The notes under the pieces are model-generated. The model saw only the letters and a program-made list of their open reading frames with translations. It ran no database searches and had not been told where the DNA came from. Shown here piece after piece: positions 1-7,462 of a DNA stretch of 64,000 nucleotides. Location of the stretch: NCBI GenBank assembly GCA_017935675.1, contig JAGBHE010000093.1, forward strand, positions 1 to 64,000, given 5' to 3'. Made by a program: the position numbers and the translations under genes. The stretch's first letter is position 1, and each line of letters opens with the position of its first letter. This DNA is from Clostridia bacterium (GTDB lineage Bacteria; Bacillota; Clostridia; UBA1381).

Positions 1-144
1 ATGCTTGCTCGCAAGGGCATTTTTACGCAGCCGTCAATATCTTCATAGGCAAAATGAAATTTTGCAAGCTGTAGAATACAGCTTGGAGCGAAGCTCCTAT
101 GAAGATATTGACGGCTGCGTAAAAATGCCCTTGCGAGCAAGCAT
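1..144. repeat. Giant inverted repeat with nested hairpins (MITE-like)
   Basis: Positions 1-49 and 96-144 are exact reverse complements (49 bp, no mismatch), and the left arm may continue beyond the window edge. The 46-nt centre is itself three consecutive hairpins, each with a GAA loop: 50-55/59-64, 66-73/77-84 (8 bp) and 85-89/93-97 (5 bp, overlapping the start of the right arm). The whole element would fold into a long rod capped by a multi-branch junction. There is no credible gene in it. It resembles a miniature transposable or palindromic repeat element, but its true left end and any target duplication cannot be seen. An extended -10 promoter starts just outside the right arm. Confidence 0.9.
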
Positions 145-153
145 TTTTACTTA

Positions 154-162
154 TGGTATAAT
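154..162 (+). promoter_or_regulatory. Extended -10 promoter for the gene at 214
   Basis: TATAAT at 157-162 is preceded by TG at 154-155, giving the TGnTATAAT extended -10 pattern. No good -35 box lies 16-18 nt upstream, where the right arm of the palindrome sits. The same TATGGTATAAT core occurs upstream of the phosphodiesterase gene (37864) and of yesN (20576-20586, minus strand), so it is a recurring local promoter type. Confidence 0.6.
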
Positions 163-213
163 ATCTTCGTATAATAATAAAAATATTAATTCAGCATTGG
201 AGGTTTGATTAGC

Positions 214-828
214 TTGGCAAAAAAAAGCAGGTCTAAAAATAAAGCTACCGTTTTATCAAAGGATGACAAAAACAACAAAGGGAACTTAGTTACGGACGAG
301 CAGGGCAATGTGATAGAATTTACGAATGAAAAAGCCCCGCGTTTTCCGTTTTTATTCAGGCGCTTTCTGGAAATACTGCTTATTTCCGTTGTAAGCTCAC
401 TGCCATTTGCGATTATCTACGCACTCGGCTTTTCAAAATCAGAAACCTGGGCATTCAGATTTATGGGAGCGTCGCTCATAATATTCACATTTACGAATAT
501 TTACTTTTTCAGGGCGTTTTTTTACAGTATGGGCAACAAAAGTGTTTATTTCAACGTAAATGTCACGGCATATACTTTGTTCGCCATACTTAATCTTGCC
601 GTGCTGGCAATTTTTAAGGATAACACCCTCCCATCTCTGTATTCATTTTTATTTATGCCGATAAAGCTTGCTAATCTCGCTTTAAATAAGATTTATACAA
701 CCGGAGGCGACAGAGCTCTTGAATTCCAGATGGCAGCTGCGGTATTTACACACATATTTATGTATTTCGTGATATTTATTTCACCCCTTGAAATGTACGC
801 TTTTGAAAGCAGCAAAAAAAGAAGATAG
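214..828 (+). CDS. Unknown four-helix membrane protein
   Basis: I do not recognise the family. The 204-aa product has a Lys-rich hydrophilic N-terminus of about 45 residues, then four hydrophobic stretches (roughly residues 48-70, 78-103, 110-136 and 168-195) and ends in a basic SSKKRR tail, suggesting an integral membrane protein. The start is uncertain. A TTG at 205 is only 1 nt from the GGAGG at 199-203, so the in-frame TTG at 214 (10-nt spacing, MAKKSRS) is preferred. It is followed 12 nt later by mazG and is probably co-transcribed with it. No function is proposed. Confidence 0.7.
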   Translation: MAKKSRSKNKATVLSKDDKNNKGNLVTDEQGNVIEFTNEKAPRFPFLFRRFLEILLISVVSSLPFAIIYALGFSKSETWAFRFMGASLIIFTFTNIYFFRAFFYSMGNKSVYFNVNVTAYTLFAILNLAVLAIFKDNTLPSLYSFLFMPIKLANLALNKIYTTGGDRALEFQMAAAVFTHIFMYFVIFISPLEMYAFESSKKRR

Positions 829-840
829 AGAGGCAAAGCA

Positions 841-1608
841 ATGGACAAACCCGTATTGAAAGATAAGTATACAATAGACGACCTTTTAAATATTCTCACA
901 GCTCTGAGAGCCGAAGACGGCTGCCCGTGGGACAAGGTTCAGACCCATGAAACATTAAAAAAATGCATGATTGAAGAAGTTTACGAAGCAATTGACGCCC
1001 TTGACGCCGGTGATGACGCCCTTTTTGCAAATGAGCTCGGCGATGTGCTGCTGCAGGTTGCCTTTCATGCTCAGATAGCAAAAGAACGCGGGGCTTTTGA
1101 CTTTGACAGGATTCTTTTTGAATTGTGTACAAAGCTTATAACCCGCCACACTCATGTTTTCGGCGACGCAAAAGCCGGCAATGCCGAAGAAGCTCTTGCC
1201 ACATGGGAACAAAATAAAAAGAAGGAAAAAAAATCAGCCACCTCCGCCGAGATTCTTGATGAAGTCCCCCACCATCTTCCGGCGCTGATGCGTGCCGAAA
1301 AGGTTCAGAAAAAAGCAGCCTCCTTCGGTACTGATTTCGGAGACGCAAAAAATACGGCAGCTAAGCTGCAGGCAGCAGTTTCAGAGCTTATCGGAGATAT
1401 TGACGAAAATAAGAATCCGTCCGCAGCATTTCGGAAAATTTTACTTGCTGCAGTTTGCCTTGGCAGACATCTGCATCTTACCTCAGAAACGGAGTTAAAC
1501 GCCGCAACAAACGATTTTATAGAAAAATTTTCTTCTGCCGAAAGCTCAGAAAAGCCCCTTGACAGCGTATTTCAAGCCATTTTTTTAGATGAAATGAATA
1601 TATTTTGA
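841..1608 (+). CDS. mazG: Nucleoside triphosphate pyrophosphohydrolase MazG
   Basis: MazG hydrolyses (d)NTPs to the monophosphate and pyrophosphate, a house-cleaning role in the cytoplasm. The 255-aa length is close to the roughly 260 aa of free-standing MazG proteins. The N-terminal half shows the GCPWDKxQTH motif near residue 27 and the metal-binding pattern EEVYE (about residue 45) followed by ELGDVLLQ (about 65). A second, degenerate MazG half follows, with ALMRAEKVQKKA. It lacks the N-terminal tetrapyrrole-methylase domain of Bacillus subtilis YabN, whose locus this gene order otherwise mirrors (yabN-yabO-yabP-yabQ-divIC-yabR). ATG start with a GAGAGGC Shine-Dalgarno. Confidence 0.95.
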   Translation: MDKPVLKDKYTIDDLLNILTALRAEDGCPWDKVQTHETLKKCMIEEVYEAIDALDAGDDALFANELGDVLLQVAFHAQIAKERGAFDFDRILFELCTKLITRHTHVFGDAKAGNAEEALATWEQNKKKEKKSATSAEILDEVPHHLPALMRAEKVQKKAASFGTDFGDAKNTAAKLQAAVSELIGDIDENKNPSAAFRKILLAAVCLGRHLHLTSETELNAATNDFIEKFSSAESSEKPLDSVFQAIFLDEMNIF

Positions 1609-1658
1609 AAGAAAATTCGGGCAAAATAGAAGAAAATAGTAAAAAAATAAATAATAGC

Positions 1659-1687
1659 TTGACAATCGGTGAAATATGTATTAGAAT
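1659..1687 (+). promoter_or_regulatory. Sigma-A promoter of the HU gene
   Basis: TTGACA (1659-1664), a 17-nt spacer and TAGAAT (1682-1687) make a near-consensus vegetative promoter in the gap between mazG and the HU gene. It fits the high expression expected of HU. Confidence 0.85.
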
Positions 1688-1747
1688 AAGCATATGAAGT
1701 AAAGTTGCCGTAAGGTGAACACTTTAAAGTATAAGGAGGATATTATT

Positions 1748-2023
1748 ATGAACAAAACTGAATTGGTTGCAGCTATCGCAGAGAAAGCCGAAATCTCAAA
1801 GAAAGACGCTGAAAAGGCTCTTTCAGCATTCGTATCAAGTGTAACAGACACTCTCGTATCAGGTGACAAGGTTCAGCTCGTTGGCTTTGGTACATTTGAA
1901 GTAAGAACAAGAGATGCCAGATCAGGAAAGAACCCGCGTACAGGCGAGGTTATCCAGATTGCAGCTTCAAAGGTTCCCGCATTTAAAGCAGGTAAGGCTC
2001 TTAAGGACATTGTTAACAAATAA
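1748..2023 (+). CDS. hup: DNA-binding protein HU
   Basis: This 91-aa histone-like protein bends and compacts DNA as a dimer. The HU signature [22 protein letters not shown] (the beta-arm with the intercalating-proline segment) lies at about residues 46-67, and the N-terminal helices start [11 protein letters not shown], as in many Firmicutes. The ATG at 1748 is chosen because a strong AAGGAGGA lies 10 nt upstream; a longer in-frame reading from 1715 has no such site. The gene has its own promoter and is followed by a hairpin terminator. Confidence 0.97.
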   Translation: MNKTELVAAIAEKAEISKKDAEKALSAFVSSVTDTLVSGDKVQLVGFGTFEVRTRDARSGKNPRTGEVIQIAASKVPAFKAGKALKDIVNK

Positions 2024-2051
2024 GCTATCTGCAATGTAGGATATTTATCTG

Positions 2052-2080
2052 AGACAGGCTCCTTTTCGGTGCCTGTCTTT
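2052..2080 (+). terminator. Intrinsic terminator after the HU gene
   Basis: An 8-bp perfect stem (AGACAGGC 2052-2059 with GCCTGTCT 2071-2078) and an 11-nt loop are followed by only a short run of T. It may be leaky, letting some transcription continue into rqcP. Confidence 0.65.
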
Positions 2081-2097
2081 ATCATTACGGAGGTTCT

Positions 2098-2340
2098 ATG
2101 AGAATAGATAAATTTTTAAAGGTATCAAGGTTAATAAAACGCAGAACAATCGCAAATGAAGCCTGTGACAGCGGAAGGGTAACCGTAAACGGAAAGCTTG
2201 CAAAGGCTTCATATGACGTAGCTGTAGGAGACGTTATTGAAATTAAAATGGGCGAACGTATTATTAAGGTAAGAGTTGAAGATATAAGCGAGCATGTTTT
2301 AAAGGGTGACGCCTCAAAACTGTATACCGTAATATCATAA
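2098..2340 (+). CDS. rqcP: S4-domain ribosome quality-control protein RqcP (YabO)
   Basis: An 80-aa protein made of a single S4 RNA-binding domain: MRIDKFLKVSRLIKRRTIA is the typical start, then DSGRVTVNGK and GDVIEIKMG. RqcP/YabO binds stalled 50S-peptidyl-tRNA complexes and works with RqcH in C-terminal alanine tailing. Its place beside yabP, yabQ and divIC matches the B. subtilis yabO locus, which supports this over a generic heat-shock Hsp15 assignment. ATG start 7 nt after GGAGG. Confidence 0.93.
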   Translation: MRIDKFLKVSRLIKRRTIANEACDSGRVTVNGKLAKASYDVAVGDVIEIKMGERIIKVRVEDISEHVLKGDASKLYTVIS

Positions 2341-2412
2341 TTCCGCGCCCGGGTTCATATACTTAAAGTAAAAGACCGTATTGCACGCGGCCGTAAAACA
2401 GGAGGTATATGA

Positions 2413-2682
2413 ATGATACAGGAAAAAACACTTCAGAAGCAGCTTCTTACAATTGAAAACAGAAAAATACTTACACTGTCCGGCGTTACGGAGGTTGAAA
2501 GCTCAAACGAAAACTCTGTCAGGCTGAATACAAATATGGGCCGTCTTATTATCTACGGCAGCGGACTTTCAATAGGCAAAATCAGTGTTGAAACGGGAGA
2601 TTTTTCAATGACCGGAGAAATTAACAGAATAGAGTATAAAACTTCGGGAAGTTCGGGAAAGCTCTCCTCTCTTTTCCGATGA
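2413..2682 (+). CDS. yabP: Sporulation protein YabP
   Basis: An 89-aa product of the YabP/YqfC family. The core LTLSGVTEVESSNENSVRL followed by GRLIIYGSGLSIGKISVETG and GEINRIEYK is typical. In B. subtilis yabP is needed for normal sporulation and is expressed in the mother cell. The gene begins with ATG after AGGAGG and is 21 nt upstream of yabQ, so the two are co-transcribed. Its presence is the best evidence in the window that the organism belongs to a spore-forming lineage. Confidence 0.93.
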   Translation: MIQEKTLQKQLLTIENRKILTLSGVTEVESSNENSVRLNTNMGRLIIYGSGLSIGKISVETGDFSMTGEINRIEYKTSGSSGKLSSLFR

Positions 2683-2703
2683 ATTACACGGAGGTGCATC
2701 GCT

Positions 2704-3114
2704 TTGTCTGTCAATGTTAATCGTGAGGTATGCGTTTTTCTGATTTCATTTTTATGCGGTATTATATGCTCTGTGATTTTTGACCTTTTCAGAGCATCGC
2801 GAAGCGTTTACAGACAAAGCGCCGTAATAATAGGTATATCCGATTTGTTCTTTTGGCTCGTTTCCTGCACACTGTGCTATGCGTGCATATTTATTTTTAA
2901 CAACGGCAAGCTGAGACTTTATGAATTTGCCGCCGTAATTCTTGGCAGTTTTATATACTTTTTAACGCTCAGCACCGTTGTAAAGTACATATTTGTAAAT
3001 TTTTTTAAAATAATTCGTTTTATTTTTAAAATACTCTTGACACCGGCGCGATTTTTGTATAAAATGCTTATAGCAGTATTTTTAAAAATAAAGACTGCCA
3101 TTTGTGTAAAATAA
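2704..3114 (+). CDS. yabQ: Spore cortex biosynthesis protein YabQ
   Basis: A 136-aa membrane protein with hydrophobic segments at about residues 9-30, 45-68, 75-97 and a Lys/Phe-rich C-terminal amphipathic region. YabQ localises to the forespore membranes and is required for cortex synthesis in B. subtilis. The assignment rests on the membrane layout (VFLISFLCGIICSVIFDLFRA near the N-terminus is family-like) and on its position between yabP and divIC. It uses a TTG start, 9 nt after GGAGG; no in-frame ATG lies nearby. Confidence 0.88.
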   Translation: MSVNVNREVCVFLISFLCGIICSVIFDLFRASRSVYRQSAVIIGISDLFFWLVSCTLCYACIFIFNNGKLRLYEFAAVILGSFIYFLTLSTVVKYIFVNFFKIIRFIFKILLTPARFLYKMLIAVFLKIKTAICVK

Positions 3115-3127
3115 TCCGGAGGCTGTT

Positions 3128-3478
3128 ATGAATATAATTAAAACCGCACGAAAAATTAAAAATTTAAAGTCTGTAAAATCGGCCGTTACATATGCAAAGA
3201 AAAATCATATTAAGCTTAAGCTTTTTGTTTTGATTGCCGTATGCTCCGTTATGATTATACGCGGAATAATGCAGCAGCCGCAGATTCTTGCGAACAAGGC
3301 AGAAATTGAACGTCTGCAAAATGAAATAGACTATGAAAAAGAACGTCAGGAAGAAATAGAAGATATGCGAGACATGGTTGAGACTGATGAATATATTGAA
3401 AAGATTGCCAGGGACAAGCTCGGCATGATAAAAAAGAATGAGAAGATATTCATTGATGTATCAAAATCCGGAAATTAA
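3128..3478 (+). CDS. divIC: Septum formation initiator DivIC/FtsB family
   Basis: A 116-aa bitopic protein: a basic cytoplasmic N-terminus, one membrane helix (about residues 32-52), a short coiled coil (QNEIDYEKERQEEIEDM) and the conserved YIEKIARDKLGMIKKNEKIF end. Members link the FtsL-DivIB complex to divisome activation. It follows yabQ by 13 nt, the usual arrangement, and is followed by the S1-domain gene. Confidence 0.92.
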   Translation: MNIIKTARKIKNLKSVKSAVTYAKKNHIKLKLFVLIAVCSVMIIRGIMQQPQILANKAEIERLQNEIDYEKERQEEIEDMRDMVETDEYIEKIARDKLGMIKKNEKIFIDVSKSGN

Positions 3479-3538
3479 GGAGTCAATTCCTTTTGCTATG
3501 CAAAAGAAAATAATAAATTGGGAGGATAAAAAATCAAT

Positions 3539-3964
3539 ATGGCGGTAGAAGTTGGGTCGGTGGTTACCGGTAAGGTTGTCAGAGTTATGCCGTTCGGAGC
3601 ATTTGTTCAAATCGGCGAGAAGGTTACGGGGCTTGTACATATTTCCGAAATATCAAGGACTTATGTAGAAAATATCAATGACCATATAAAGGTCGGAGAC
3701 GAAGTAAGCGCGGTTGTTGTCAAGGTTGAGGATAACGGTAAAATAAGCCTCTCCATCAAAAAGGCTCTTGCCTCAAAGCCTCGTGAACAAAAAAAGAAGG
3801 AGCCTATTCGCCCGGCTGATGTTGATTGGGGTAAGAAGAATAATGTGGATATGTCCTTTGAGGACAGGCTGTCAAAATTCAAAATGGACAGTGATGAAAA
3901 CATGGCTGCGTTAAGGCGCAGCGCTGATTCAAAACGATCCGGAGGATATAAACGCGGCAGATAA
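3539..3964 (+). CDS. yabR: S1 RNA-binding domain protein YabR
   Basis: A 141-aa protein with one S1 domain at about residues 3-74 (GSVVTGKVVRVMPFGAFVQI ... GLVHISEIS ... KISLSIKKA). A low-complexity basic linker with KEPIRP follows, then a short SFEDRLSKFKMDSDENMAAL segment seen in clostridial YabR-like proteins and a Gly/Arg-rich end. It probably binds RNA or the ribosome; the exact role is not established. ATG start after GGGAGGA. Confidence 0.93.
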   Translation: MAVEVGSVVTGKVVRVMPFGAFVQIGEKVTGLVHISEISRTYVENINDHIKVGDEVSAVVVKVEDNGKISLSIKKALASKPREQKKKEPIRPADVDWGKKNNVDMSFEDRLSKFKMDSDENMAALRRSADSKRSGGYKRGR

Positions 3965-3973
3965 AAAAGGATG

Positions 3974-4013
3974 GGACGATCGTATTTTTCGGTCGTCCGT
4001 TTGTGTGTTTTTC
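3974..4013 (+). terminator. Hairpin terminator after yabR
   Basis: A 9-bp stem with one G-T pair (3974-3982 with 3990-3998) and a TATTTTT loop is followed by a T-rich tail. It separates the yab/div cluster from pncB, although the pncB Shine-Dalgarno starts at once (4014-4020), so partial read-through is likely. Confidence 0.65.
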
Positions 4014-4025
4014 AGGAGGAACTTT

Positions 4026-5468
4026 ATGAAAGATAATAATCTTACAATGCTTACGGATTTTTATGAGTTCACAATGGCAAACGGATTTTTTACCGAAGGC
4101 CTCGGTAATAAAATCGCTTATTTTGATATGTTTTTCCGCAAAATCCCCGATGACGGCGGCTTTGCAATTATGGCAGGACTTGAACAGGTGGTGGAATACC
4201 TGAGCAATCTGAATTTTGAGCCGGAGGACATTGAATATTTAAGAAGCAAAAAAATATTCTGTGAGGAATTTCTTAAATATCTGAGCAGCTTTAAATTTGA
4301 ATGTGATGTTTATGCCATACCTGAGGGAACTCCGATTTTTCCGGGTGAGCCGATAATTACGGTCAGAGGTCCCGTGGTTCAAGCTCAGTTCGTTGAAACC
4401 ATGATACTTCTCACCATAAATCATCAAAGCCTTATAGCCACAAAAACCAACAGGATCGTTCGTGCAGCGGACGGACGCGCAATAATGGAATTCGGTTCCA
4501 GAAGGGCACAAGGCCCCACCGCCGCAATACTCGGAGCACGCGCTGCATATATAGGCGGCTGCGCAGGAACAGCATGCGCAATAACCGACAGAGACTACGG
4601 TGTTCCGGCGCTCGGAACCATGGCACACAGCTGGGTTCAGCTTTTTGACACAGAATATGAGGCATTTGCCGCATATGCAAGAACATATCCCGACAGCTGT
4701 ACCCTTCTTGTCGACACATATAATGTTCTTAAATCCGGGATACCAAATGCCATAAAGGTTTTTGATGAGATTTTAAAACCGCTGGGCAAGCGCCCGAAGG
4801 GCGTCAGAATAGACAGCGGAGATATAACATACTTATCAAAAAAATGCAGAAAAATGCTTGACGAGGCAGGATATCCCGACTGTGCAATTGTTGCTTCAAA
4901 CTCACTTGATGAGTGGATAATACGCGATACGCTTATACAGGGAGCAAAAATCGACTCCTTCGGCGTCGGCGAACGCCTTATAACTTCAAAGTCAGAGCCT
5001 GTATTCGGCGGCGTATACAAGCTTGTTGCCGTTGAAAACAATGATGGTGAAATCATACCAAAAATCAAGGTAAGCGAAAATGTTTCCAAAATAACAACAC
5101 CGGGCTTTAAGCAGGTTTACCGCTTGTATTCAAGAGAAAACTCCCAGCCTCTTGCTGACCTGATAACGCTTCATGACGAAACTATTGACGATACCTCGCC
5201 CCTTGAAATATTTGACCCTGAGCATACGTGGAAAAGAAAAACCGTAACTGATTTCTACGCACGTCCGCTCCTTAAGCAAATATTCAAAAACGGTAAGCTC
5301 GTATATGACTTGCCGGAGCTTTCCGTGCTTCGGGAATACTGCAAGCTTGAGACAGACAACCTGTGGGAGGAAGTAAAAAGATTTGAAAATCCGCATAAGT
5401 ATTATGTCGACTGCTCCAGAAAGCTGTGGGACATAAAATACTACTTGCTCAGCAAATATCAAGATTAA
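4026..5468 (+). CDS. pncB: Nicotinate phosphoribosyltransferase
   Basis: Converts nicotinate, PRPP and ATP to nicotinate mononucleotide in NAD salvage. The 480-aa product fits the family: LTDFYEFTMANGFF at the start, EFGSRRAQGP near residue 155, GTMAHSWVQ (catalytic His region) near 195, VDTYNV, and GVRIDSGDITYLSKKCR near 255. ATG at 4026 is preferred to an upstream in-frame GTG at 4005 because GGAGGA lies at the right distance and the GTG falls in the terminator tail. It appears monocistronic. Confidence 0.96.
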   Translation: MKDNNLTMLTDFYEFTMANGFFTEGLGNKIAYFDMFFRKIPDDGGFAIMAGLEQVVEYLSNLNFEPEDIEYLRSKKIFCEEFLKYLSSFKFECDVYAIPEGTPIFPGEPIITVRGPVVQAQFVETMILLTINHQSLIATKTNRIVRAADGRAIMEFGSRRAQGPTAAILGARAAYIGGCAGTACAITDRDYGVPALGTMAHSWVQLFDTEYEAFAAYARTYPDSCTLLVDTYNVLKSGIPNAIKVFDEILKPLGKRPKGVRIDSGDITYLSKKCRKMLDEAGYPDCAIVASNSLDEWIIRDTLIQGAKIDSFGVGERLITSKSEPVFGGVYKLVAVENNDGEIIPKIKVSENVSKITTPGFKQVYRLYSRENSQPLADLITLHDETIDDTSPLEIFDPEHTWKRKTVTDFYARPLLKQIFKNGKLVYDLPELSVLREYCKLETDNLWEEVKRFENPHKYYVDCSRKLWDIKYYLLSKYQD

Positions 5469-5502
5469 GGAACTACTGATTAATTATTAACCTTATTCCG
5501 GG

Positions 5503-6531
5503 GTGATTACAATAAACACTCAAATTCTCGGCGAAGATGAAAAGTCAATAAAAACAGCTGCTGAAATACTGAGAAACGGTGGTCTTGTCGCCTTTCCGAC
5601 AGAAACGGTATATGGTCTCGGAGCAGATGCAGCAAACGAAAACGCCGTAAAAAAAATCTTCAAGGCAAAAGGCAGACCGTCGGATAATCCTCTTATTGTT
5701 CATATCAGTACACCCGATATGCTGCCGGAAATAGTAAGGCATATCCCTGAATGTGCAAAAATTCTAATGGATGCTTTCATGCCGGGTCCGATAACTCTAA
5801 TTATGAATAAAAATTCACGCGTGGGAAATGCTGTAACTGCGGGACTTGATACTGTTGCAGTCCGCTTCCCCTCCCATGAAACAGCCAGAAGGCTGATTTC
5901 AGAGGCCGGGGTTCCTGTTGCGGCTCCCAGCGCCAACCTGTCGGGAAAACCAAGTCCGACAATCGCCAGGCATGTTATATGCGATTTAAACGGACGTGTT
6001 GACGCAATTATAAGCGGCGGAGAATGCAGTGCCGGCGTTGAATCGACAGTAATTGACTGCACGGGAGAATATCCTGTAATACTGAGACCCGGCATCATAA
6101 CGTATGATGATATAAAGGAATATATTCCCGAAATACAGACAGATAAAAATGTACTTACCGCTTTAAAAGAAGGCGAAGCTCCGAAATGCCCTGGCATGAA
6201 ATACAAGCACTATGCACCCGATGCCGATGTAACGGTTGTTGAGGGTGAGCCTTCAGCAGTGGCCTCTGCCATAAAAAAGCTTATTTCGGAAAACGCCGGA
6301 AAAAAAATCGGCGTTTTATCCTGTACAGGCGAAAAATACGACGGTGCCTTTACGCTTTATACGAAAAACGGAAATGCCGGCTATGCACATTCACTTTTTA
6401 CCCTTCTCAGAGGCTTTGACGAGGAAGGTGTTGATATTGTATTTGCCGAATTCTGCATTAATGACAAATACTCGGTTTCTGTAAAAAACAGGCTATATAA
6501 ATCAGCAGGAAATAAAATAATCTATGTGTAA
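5503..6531 (+). CDS. tsaC: Threonylcarbamoyl-AMP synthase (Sua5/TsaC type)
   Basis: Makes threonylcarbamoyl-AMP from threonine, bicarbonate and ATP, the first step of t6A tRNA modification. The 342-aa protein is the long Sua5 form: a YrdC domain (AFPTETVYGLGADA, KIFKAKGRPSDNPLIVHI, VAAPSANLSGKPSPT, GVESTVIDCTG) at about residues 15-205, a linker with the PGMKYKHYAP motif, and a C-terminal Sua5 domain. The start is uncertain. GTG at 5503 overlaps the likely Shine-Dalgarno GGGGTGAT, and homologue-like N-termini (xNTQIL) would begin at an ATA codon, 5512. It heads a tsaC-ywlE-rimI-tsaD run. Confidence 0.95.
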   Translation: MITINTQILGEDEKSIKTAAEILRNGGLVAFPTETVYGLGADAANENAVKKIFKAKGRPSDNPLIVHISTPDMLPEIVRHIPECAKILMDAFMPGPITLIMNKNSRVGNAVTAGLDTVAVRFPSHETARRLISEAGVPVAAPSANLSGKPSPTIARHVICDLNGRVDAIISGGECSAGVESTVIDCTGEYPVILRPGIITYDDIKEYIPEIQTDKNVLTALKEGEAPKCPGMKYKHYAPDADVTVVEGEPSAVASAIKKLISENAGKKIGVLSCTGEKYDGAFTLYTKNGNAGYAHSLFTLLRGFDEEGVDIVFAEFCINDKYSVSVKNRLYKSAGNKIIYV

Positions 6532-6544
6532 GGAATGATGGCAA

Positions 6545-6988
6545 TTGAAAATTCTCTTTGTTTGTACCGGAAACACCTGCCGCAGTCCCATGGCGGCGGC
6601 ATTGATGAATAAAATAGCTTCTGAAAACGACATTGACGCAGTTTCGCAGTCAGCGGGAATTTTTGCTGAGCCCGGTCAACCGGCAAGTGAAAATGCCGTA
6701 ATTGCAATGGAGGATTACGGCATTGATTTATCAGGACATATTTCAAGACAGATTACCGATGAGCTTGTTACCGACGCCGATCTTGTTCTTACCATGACAG
6801 AAGGGCATAAAATGCTTACAGCAGGTCTCGCACCCGAAAAAACCTTTACCATCTGCGAATTTGCAGGATATGACGGTGAGATAAGCGATCCTTTCGGCGG
6901 AGATGTTGATGAATACAAATCGGTTGCAAGAGAAATATACGACTGTCTTACTGACATTGCCGAAAAAATCGTTGATATATTCGGATGA
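6545..6988 (+). CDS. ywlE: Protein-arginine phosphatase YwlE (LMW-PTP family)
   Basis: A 147-aa low-molecular-weight phosphatase. The P-loop CTGNTCRSP spans residues 7-15 with catalytic Cys7, Arg13 and, importantly, Thr11, the residue that in YwlE selects phospho-arginine over phospho-tyrosine. The second catalytic element is SDPFGG near residue 117. It would reverse McsB-type arginine phosphorylation of proteins; no mcsB is in this window. TTG start, 10 nt after AAGGA that overlaps the end of tsaC. B. subtilis also keeps ywlE close to ywlC (sua5). Confidence 0.92.
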   Translation: MKILFVCTGNTCRSPMAAALMNKIASENDIDAVSQSAGIFAEPGQPASENAVIAMEDYGIDLSGHISRQITDELVTDADLVLTMTEGHKMLTAGLAPEKTFTICEFAGYDGEISDPFGGDVDEYKSVAREIYDCLTDIAEKIVDIFG

Positions 6989-7431
6989 CCATGGAAATTA
7001 AAATAACACAAGCTTCCCCGGAAAACCTCGACGGCATTACAGCCGTTGAAAACGCAAGCTTTACAATACCCTGGAGCAGGAAATCCTTTGAGGCGGAATT
7101 AAACAATGAAACAGCAGTTTATTTTATCGCCTCAGACGGCAGTACGGTTACAGGATATGCAGGCATGTGGAAAATATCCGGTCAATGCGATATAACGAAT
7201 ATAGCCGTTCTTCCCGAATACAGAAATAAAGGGATCGGCTCCGCTCTGCTGTGCCGGCTTACAGACTATTGCAGGGAAAACAGCCTCTCCCCCATCACAC
7301 TGGAGGTCAGGGAAAGCAATTTACCTGCACAGGGGCTTTACAAAAAATTCGGCTTTGAGCCTGTCGGCAGAAGAAAACGTTATTATGCCGACACTGATGA
7401 GGATGCAATAATCATGTCGCTTTCTTTATGA
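6985..7431 (+). CDS. rimI: Ribosomal-protein-alanine acetyltransferase RimI
   Basis: A 148-aa GNAT acetyltransferase of the RimI type that acetylates the N-terminal alanine of ribosomal protein S18 or similar targets. The acetyl-CoA loop VLPEYRNKGIGSALL is at about residues 75-89, followed by TLEVRESNLPAQGLYKKFGF and RRKRYY, all RimI hallmarks. It overlaps ywlE by 4 nt (ATGA), so translation is coupled, and lies just upstream of tsaD, as in many bacteria. Confidence 0.93.
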   Translation: MTMEIKITQASPENLDGITAVENASFTIPWSRKSFEAELNNETAVYFIASDGSTVTGYAGMWKISGQCDITNIAVLPEYRNKGIGSALLCRLTDYCRENSLSPITLEVRESNLPAQGLYKKFGFEPVGRRKRYYADTDEDAIIMSLSL

Positions 7432-7462
7432 TTGACGGCTTTTTAAGGAGTACAACAAAAAA

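Noticed and set aside
5-208. 67-codon open frame across the first palindrome
   Set aside because: It is read through the inverted repeat, has no ribosome site and mirrors itself; an artefact of the palindrome.
5700-6206. 168-codon minus-strand frame
   Set aside because: Shadow of tsaC; Ser/Pro/Thr-rich composition typical of antisense frames.
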